64,000 bases of DNA, from the NCBI RefSeq assembly GCF_025506355.1, contig NZ_JANZYP010000031.1, forward strand, positions 1 to 64,000, given 5' to 3'. Both the position numbers and the translations under genes were made by a program. Shown here one piece after another: positions 60,692-64,000 of this stretch. Source of the DNA: Sphaerisporangium corydalis (GTDB lineage: Bacteria; Actinomycetota; Actinomycetes; Streptosporangiales; Streptosporangiaceae). Within the stretch, counting starts at the first letter, position 1, and each line of letters opens with the position of its first letter. Below the pieces are notes generated by a model. It made no database searches and was not told where the DNA came from. It was given only the letters and a program-made list of their open reading frames with translations.

Positions 60692-62146
60692 TCAGGCGCG
60701 GGCCAGGGGGAGACGGACGACCGCGCGCAGGCCGGGGGAGGCGTCCTCCAGGTGGACCGAGCCGCCGTGCGCGCGCACGGTCTCGCGGACGATCGCCAGT
60801 CCGAGCCCCGCCCCGCCCTCGTCGCGGCTGCGCGCGCTGTCCAGGCGGGTGAACCGGTTGAACACCCGTTCCCTGTCGGCCTCGGGGATCCCCGGCCCGT
60901 CGTCGGTGACCGTGATCACCGCATCCGACGCCGTCGCGCGCAGTTCGAGCCCGACGTGGGCGCCGGCGTGCCGCACCGCGTTGTCCAGCAGGTTCACCAG
61001 CACCCGGCCCAGGTCCATCGCGTCGCCCTCGACCACGGCGGGCTCGGCCGCCGCGAGTTTCACCACGGTCCCGTCGTACCGCCCGGCCGTCGCGCCGACC
61101 AGCTCGCCGAGGTCGACGGGCTCGCGCCTGGCCGGGCGGCGGCGCTCGTCGAGACGCGCCAGGGTGAGCAGGCCCTCGGCCAGCCGGCTGAGGCGCAGCG
61201 TGTCCTCAAGGACGCCCTCGGCGGTCTCGCGCCACTCCTGCCCCTCGGGGTGGCCGAGCGCGACCTCCAGTTGCAGGCGGATGCTGGCCAGCGGGCTGCG
61301 CAGCTCGTGGGCGGCGTCGGAGACCAGGGCGCGCTGCGAGGCACCGGCCGCCTCCAGCCGGGCGAGCATGTCGTTCAGCGTGGTGGCCAGCTCGTGCACC
61401 TCGTCGCGCGCCTCGGGCACCGGCAGCCGCCGCTCCCTGGCCGTCCCGCTGATCTCCGCCGCGCCGCGCCGCAGCTCGTCGATCGGCCGCAGAGTGCGGC
61501 CGATGATCAGCCAGCTCGCGGCGCCGAGCAGGACCAGCAGCACCGGCGTGCCGATGACCAGCGTGTGCACGGTCGTGGTGAGGCTGTCGGCGACGTCCTT
61601 GAACGAGCGCGCGGCGATCACCGTGCGGCCGTGGTCGGCGCGCAGGACGACGACGCGCAGCGGGCCGGGGATGCCGTAGGGGCCGCCGTCCACGAACCGT
61701 CCCCGGCCGTCCGGCGGCTCGGACGCGCGTTCGCGGGCGCTCACCAGCGGGACCAGGCGGTCGCCGCCGAGGGTGATGTGGGTGATGCGCTCGCGCGCGT
61801 CGAGCACCTGGATGATCGTGCCGTCCGACACCGCGATCGGGTCGTACAGCCGCCCGTCGTCGGCGAGGGCGACCACCTCCCTGGCCCGCTGGTACGCCAG
61901 CTCGTCGGTCGAGGAGATCAGCGCGCGGCCGAGCGCGCCGACCAGGATCCACGCGGCCGCCGCGAGCGCGAGCGCGAGGACCGCCGAGGCGGTCGCGGTC
62001 AGCCGGAAGCGCAGGCTCTTGCGCCGCCACCAGACCAGCGGCCCCGCCCGCCCCGGCGCCACGGCCGCCACCGCCGGCCGGTCGTGCCCGTCCGGGCCTC
62101 GCGCCGATCGCTCGTGCCCGTCCGGGCCCGGTGGGTCAGCCGCCAT
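60692..62146 (-). CDS. Sensor histidine kinase, second OmpR-type system
   Basis: A 484-residue kinase. A helix at about 48-70, an extracytoplasmic sensor of about 110 residues, and a second helix (LVIGTPVLLVLLGAASWLII) lead to HAMP, HisKA (DAAHELRSPLAS) and HATPase (NLLDNAVRHAG, GGAGLGLAIVRETV). It overlaps the regulator's stop by 11 bp, so the two are co-translated. A repeated GPDGH-type motif occurs at the N-terminus. Confidence 0.94.
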   Translation of the reverse strand: MAADPPGPDGHERSARGPDGHDRPAVAAVAPGRAGPLVWWRRKSLRFRLTATASAVLALALAAAAWILVGALGRALISSTDELAYQRAREVVALADDGRLYDPIAVSDGTIIQVLDARERITHITLGGDRLVPLVSARERASEPPDGRGRFVDGGPYGIPGPLRVVVLRADHGRTVIAARSFKDVADSLTTTVHTLVIGTPVLLVLLGAASWLIIGRTLRPIDELRRGAAEISGTARERRLPVPEARDEVHELATTLNDMLARLEAAGASQRALVSDAAHELRSPLASIRLQLEVALGHPEGQEWRETAEGVLEDTLRLSRLAEGLLTLARLDERRRPARREPVDLGELVGATAGRYDGTVVKLAAAEPAVVEGDAMDLGRVLVNLLDNAVRHAGAHVGLELRATASDAVITVTDDGPGIPEADRERVFNRFTRLDSARSRDEGGAGLGLAIVRETVRAHGGSVHLEDASPGLRAVVRLPLARA

Positions 62147-62810
62147 CGCCGGCCAGCCGGTACCCCGCCCCGCGCACGGTCTGCACGGAGTTGCGCCCGA
62201 ACGGGACGTCGATCTTCCTGCGCAGGTAGCCCACGTAGACCTCGACGACGTTCGGGTCGGTGTCGTAGGTGTCCCAGACGTGCTCCAGGATCTCGGTCTT
62301 GGACACGACCTCCCCGGGACGCCGGAGCAGGAACTCGAGGAGCCCGAACTCGCGCGGCGTCAGCTCGATCGCGACGTCCCCCCGGCTGACCGAGCGGCCC
62401 GCCGGGTCCAGGGTCAGGTCGCCCGACCGCAGCTTCGCGGGACGGCGGCGGGCGCCGCGCCGCATCAGGGCCCGCAGGCGGGCCACCAGCACGACGTAGG
62501 AGAAGGGCTTGGTGAGGTAGTCGTCGGCGCCCAGGTCCAGCCCGTCGGCGAGGTCGTACTCGCCGTCCTTGGCCGACAGCATCAGGATCGGCACCCAGTT
62601 CTCCTCGGCCCGCAGCCGCTTGCACACGTTGTACCCCGAGAGCCGGGGCAGCATGATGTCGAGCACGACCACGTCGTAGTCGCCCTCCCTGGCGAGGTGC
62701 AGGCCGTCCTCGCCGTCGTGGGCCAGGTCGACCGCGAACCCCTCGGCCTGCAGCCCGCGCCGCAGCGCGGCGGCCATCCGCCTCTCGTCCTCGACGACGA
62801 GCACGCGCAT
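62136..62810 (-). CDS. OmpR-family response regulator, second system
   Basis: A 224-residue regulator. The receiver starts MRVLVVEDERRMAAALRRGL, with phospho-Asp in VVVLDIMLPRLSG and Lys in YLTKPFSYVVL. The winged helix is LTPREFGLLEFLLRRPG and VEVYVGYLRRKID. GGGGAG precedes ATG 62810. It is divergent from the LolA-like gene, with direct and inverted CTGAGAG repeats between them. Confidence 0.95.
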   Translation of the reverse strand: MRVLVVEDERRMAAALRRGLQAEGFAVDLAHDGEDGLHLAREGDYDVVVLDIMLPRLSGYNVCKRLRAEENWVPILMLSAKDGEYDLADGLDLGADDYLTKPFSYVVLVARLRALMRRGARRRPAKLRSGDLTLDPAGRSVSRGDVAIELTPREFGLLEFLLRRPGEVVSKTEILEHVWDTYDTDPNVVEVYVGYLRRKIDVPFGRNSVQTVRGAGYRLAGDGG

Positions 62811-62857
62811 CCGGACTCCCCCCAGCGAGTGTGTCCCCCCATCTTGGCCTGTCCCGG

Positions 62858-62939
62858 CTGAGACCCGCCTGAGAGGCCCCGGCCCGTACGGACGCCCCGC
62901 CGCCTGCGAGAACGCCTCCAGCCTGAGAGACCTCTCAGG
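62858..62939. promoter_or_regulatory. CTGAGA repeats and an 18-bp palindrome before the regulator and LolA-like genes
   Basis: CTGAGA occurs at 62858 and 62869, an 11-bp period that suits OmpR-type dimers. CCTGAGAGACCTCTCAGG at 62922-62939 is a perfect 8+8 palindrome. The cluster sits between the regulator start (62810) and the divergent gene (63017). Confidence 0.6.
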
Positions 62940-63016
62940 TCGTCTCAGCTTCGGCACAGGCGGAACACGGCAGTCTGCGGATATCGGATCGCCAGGACAT
63001 ACCGTTGAGGAGTGAC

Positions 63017-64000
63017 ATGTCGCCCCAGTCGAGAAGAGCACGCGCCGTGAGGTGGGGGGTACCGATCGCCGCCGTCGCCGTGGTGGGCGCCGCGGTCGGC
63101 GCGGGCCCGGTGATCGCCGCCGCCCAGGGGGACCCCGCCCTGCCCGACCGTACCGCGGAGCAGCTGCTCACCGACCTCGCCAAGGCGGCACGCGACACGG
63201 CGCCGCCCGCGATGTCGGGCACCGTCGTGGAGACCGCCTCGCTCGGGCTGCCGTCCCTGCCCATCCCCGGCGGGTCGAGCAGCTCGCCGCTGTCCCTGCT
63301 GTCCGGATCCCACACGCTCAAGGTCTGGTACGGCGGCGACGGCCGCATGCGGCTGGCGCTGCCCGGCCCGATGAGCGAGACCGACGTCATCGCCACCGGC
63401 AAGGGCGAGGCCTGGGTGTGGCGCAGCGACACCAACACCGCCACCGCCTACACGCTGAAGCAGGGGACCCCGGCCGACAGGCGGCCCGCCCACCCGACGC
63501 CGCCCGGCGCGACGACGCCCGCCGACGTGGCCGCCAAGGTGCTCGAGGCGGCGGACGCGAGCACCTCGGTCGCCGTCGAGAACGGCCAGCACATCGCGGG
63601 CCGCGCCGCCTACCAGATCGTCCTGACGCCCAAGGACTCCTCGTCCCTGGTCAAGGAGGTCAAGGTCGCGCTCGACGGCGAGAACCACATCCCGCTGCGC
63701 GTCCAGGTCTTCGCCAAGGGCGCCGCCGAGCCCGCCTTCGAGGTCGGCTTCACCCAGGTGTCGTTCTCGGCGCCCGCCGAGGAGAACTTCGCCTTCACCC
63801 CGCCGGCCGGCGCCAAGGTCGAGCGGAAGACCCTCGGCGAGGAGGACGCCGGCGGCCCGTTCGGCGCCGGCAAGACCCCCGGCCAGGAGGCCATGGAGAA
63901 GAACGCGGGCAAGGTCCGCACGTTCGGCACCGGCTGGGCCACCGTCGCCGAGGTGCCGTTCTCGCTCACCGACCTGTCCAAGCCCGCCACCGGCGAGCGG
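63017..64000 (+). CDS. Secreted LolA/RseB-like protein, 3' end outside window
   Basis: The frame is open from ATG 63017 to the window end (328 codons). A basic start (MSPQSRRARAVRWG) and hydrophobic stretch (VPIAAVAVVGAAVGAGPVIA) form a signal peptide, with no lipobox. The mature part (DLAKAARDTAPPAMSGTVVE, LKVWYGGDGRMRLALPGP, GEAWVWRSDTNTATAY) resembles the LolA/RseB half-barrel. GAGGAG is 5 nt before the ATG. Divergence from the two-component genes and the repeats between them suggest it is controlled by that system. Confidence 0.82.
   Translation, partial: MSPQSRRARAVRWGVPIAAVAVVGAAVGAGPVIAAAQGDPALPDRTAEQLLTDLAKAARDTAPPAMSGTVVETASLGLPSLPIPGGSSSSPLSLLSGSHTLKVWYGGDGRMRLALPGPMSETDVIATGKGEAWVWRSDTNTATAYTLKQGTPADRRPAHPTPPGATTPADVAAKVLEAADASTSVAVENGQHIAGRAAYQIVLTPKDSSSLVKEVKVALDGENHIPLRVQVFAKGAAEPAFEVGFTQVSFSAPAEENFAFTPPAGAKVERKTLGEEDAGGPFGAGKTPGQEAMEKNAGKVRTFGTGWATVAEVPFSLTDLSKPATGER

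Noticed and set aside
1-64000. CRISPR array or secondary-metabolite cluster
   Set aside because: No array of regular direct repeats with variable spacers, and no PKS, NRPS, terpene or RiPP core enzyme; the tandem repeats have no spacers.

Overview
The window is very GC-rich DNA with the third-codon G/C bias, GTG/TTG starts, GTGA/ATGA stop-start overlaps and gene families (DUF397 plus XRE pairs, DUF6716, LCP, deazaflavin-type reductases, iron boxes) of a filamentous actinomycete. The gene content fits Streptosporangiaceae and relatives such as Nonomuraea, Streptosporangium or Microbispora. A full zwf-edd-glk-eda Entner-Doudoroff operon, uncommon in actinomycetes but described in Nonomuraea, points the same way. 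The assignment is inference from gene content only. I see no rRNA, complete tRNA, prophage or CRISPR array.

1-6.2 kb: a cell-surface nonulosonate (sialic-acid-like) locus. It has a DUF6716 glycosyltransferase cut by the window edge, a HAD protein, a polysialyltransferase-family enzyme, a family-2 glycosyltransferase, and one polypeptide fusing CMP-nonulosonate synthetase, a KdsC-like phosphatase and a NeuB-like synthase. 6.3-10.1 kb: an orphan sensor kinase, a secreted beta-helix protein and an ACT-domain protein. 10.1-18.8 kb: an alpha-glucoside uptake and breakdown locus with a divergent ATPase, a binding protein, two permeases, a GH13 alpha-glucosidase, a LacI regulator and a PfkB kinase.

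18.8-33.3 kb: mixed accessory genes: a membrane protein, an SDR, an MFS transporter, a GNAT, an XRE/DUF397 pair, a methyltransferase, topoisomerase IB, two small membrane ORFs in a lower-GC patch, a NarL-type two-component pair, a serine hydrolase, and a TetR/NmrA divergent pair. 33.3-34.4 kb: a complete IS481-family element sits in a repeat-type gene. The target duplication is TCTAGC, and the transposase stop codon is supplied by the target.

34.8-41.4 kb: the Entner-Doudoroff operon and its divergent ROK regulator. 42.1-42.2 kb: overlapping iron-box-like sites between a DUF2470 protein and a ribosomal protein S4 gene. 42.8-49.4 kb: LtrA, a two-gene ABC exporter, an OmpR-type two-component system and a deazaflavin-type reductase. 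49.6-57 kb: an intracellular-type subtilisin with a small partner, a membrane-embedded spermidine-synthase-like protein, an LCP ligase and a zinc metallopeptidase. 57-64 kb: a LysR regulator, a FolP2-type paralogue, a PLP lyase or decarboxylase, a second OmpR-type system and a divergent LolA-like secreted protein cut by the window end.

A recurrent feature of the window is short tandem duplication (17-36 bp units). In coding DNA most units are multiples of 3 and stay in frame (143, 25065, 45430, and more loosely 22685 and 36460). In spacers they lie just after stop codons or near gene ends (17800, 20468, 49505, 58932).
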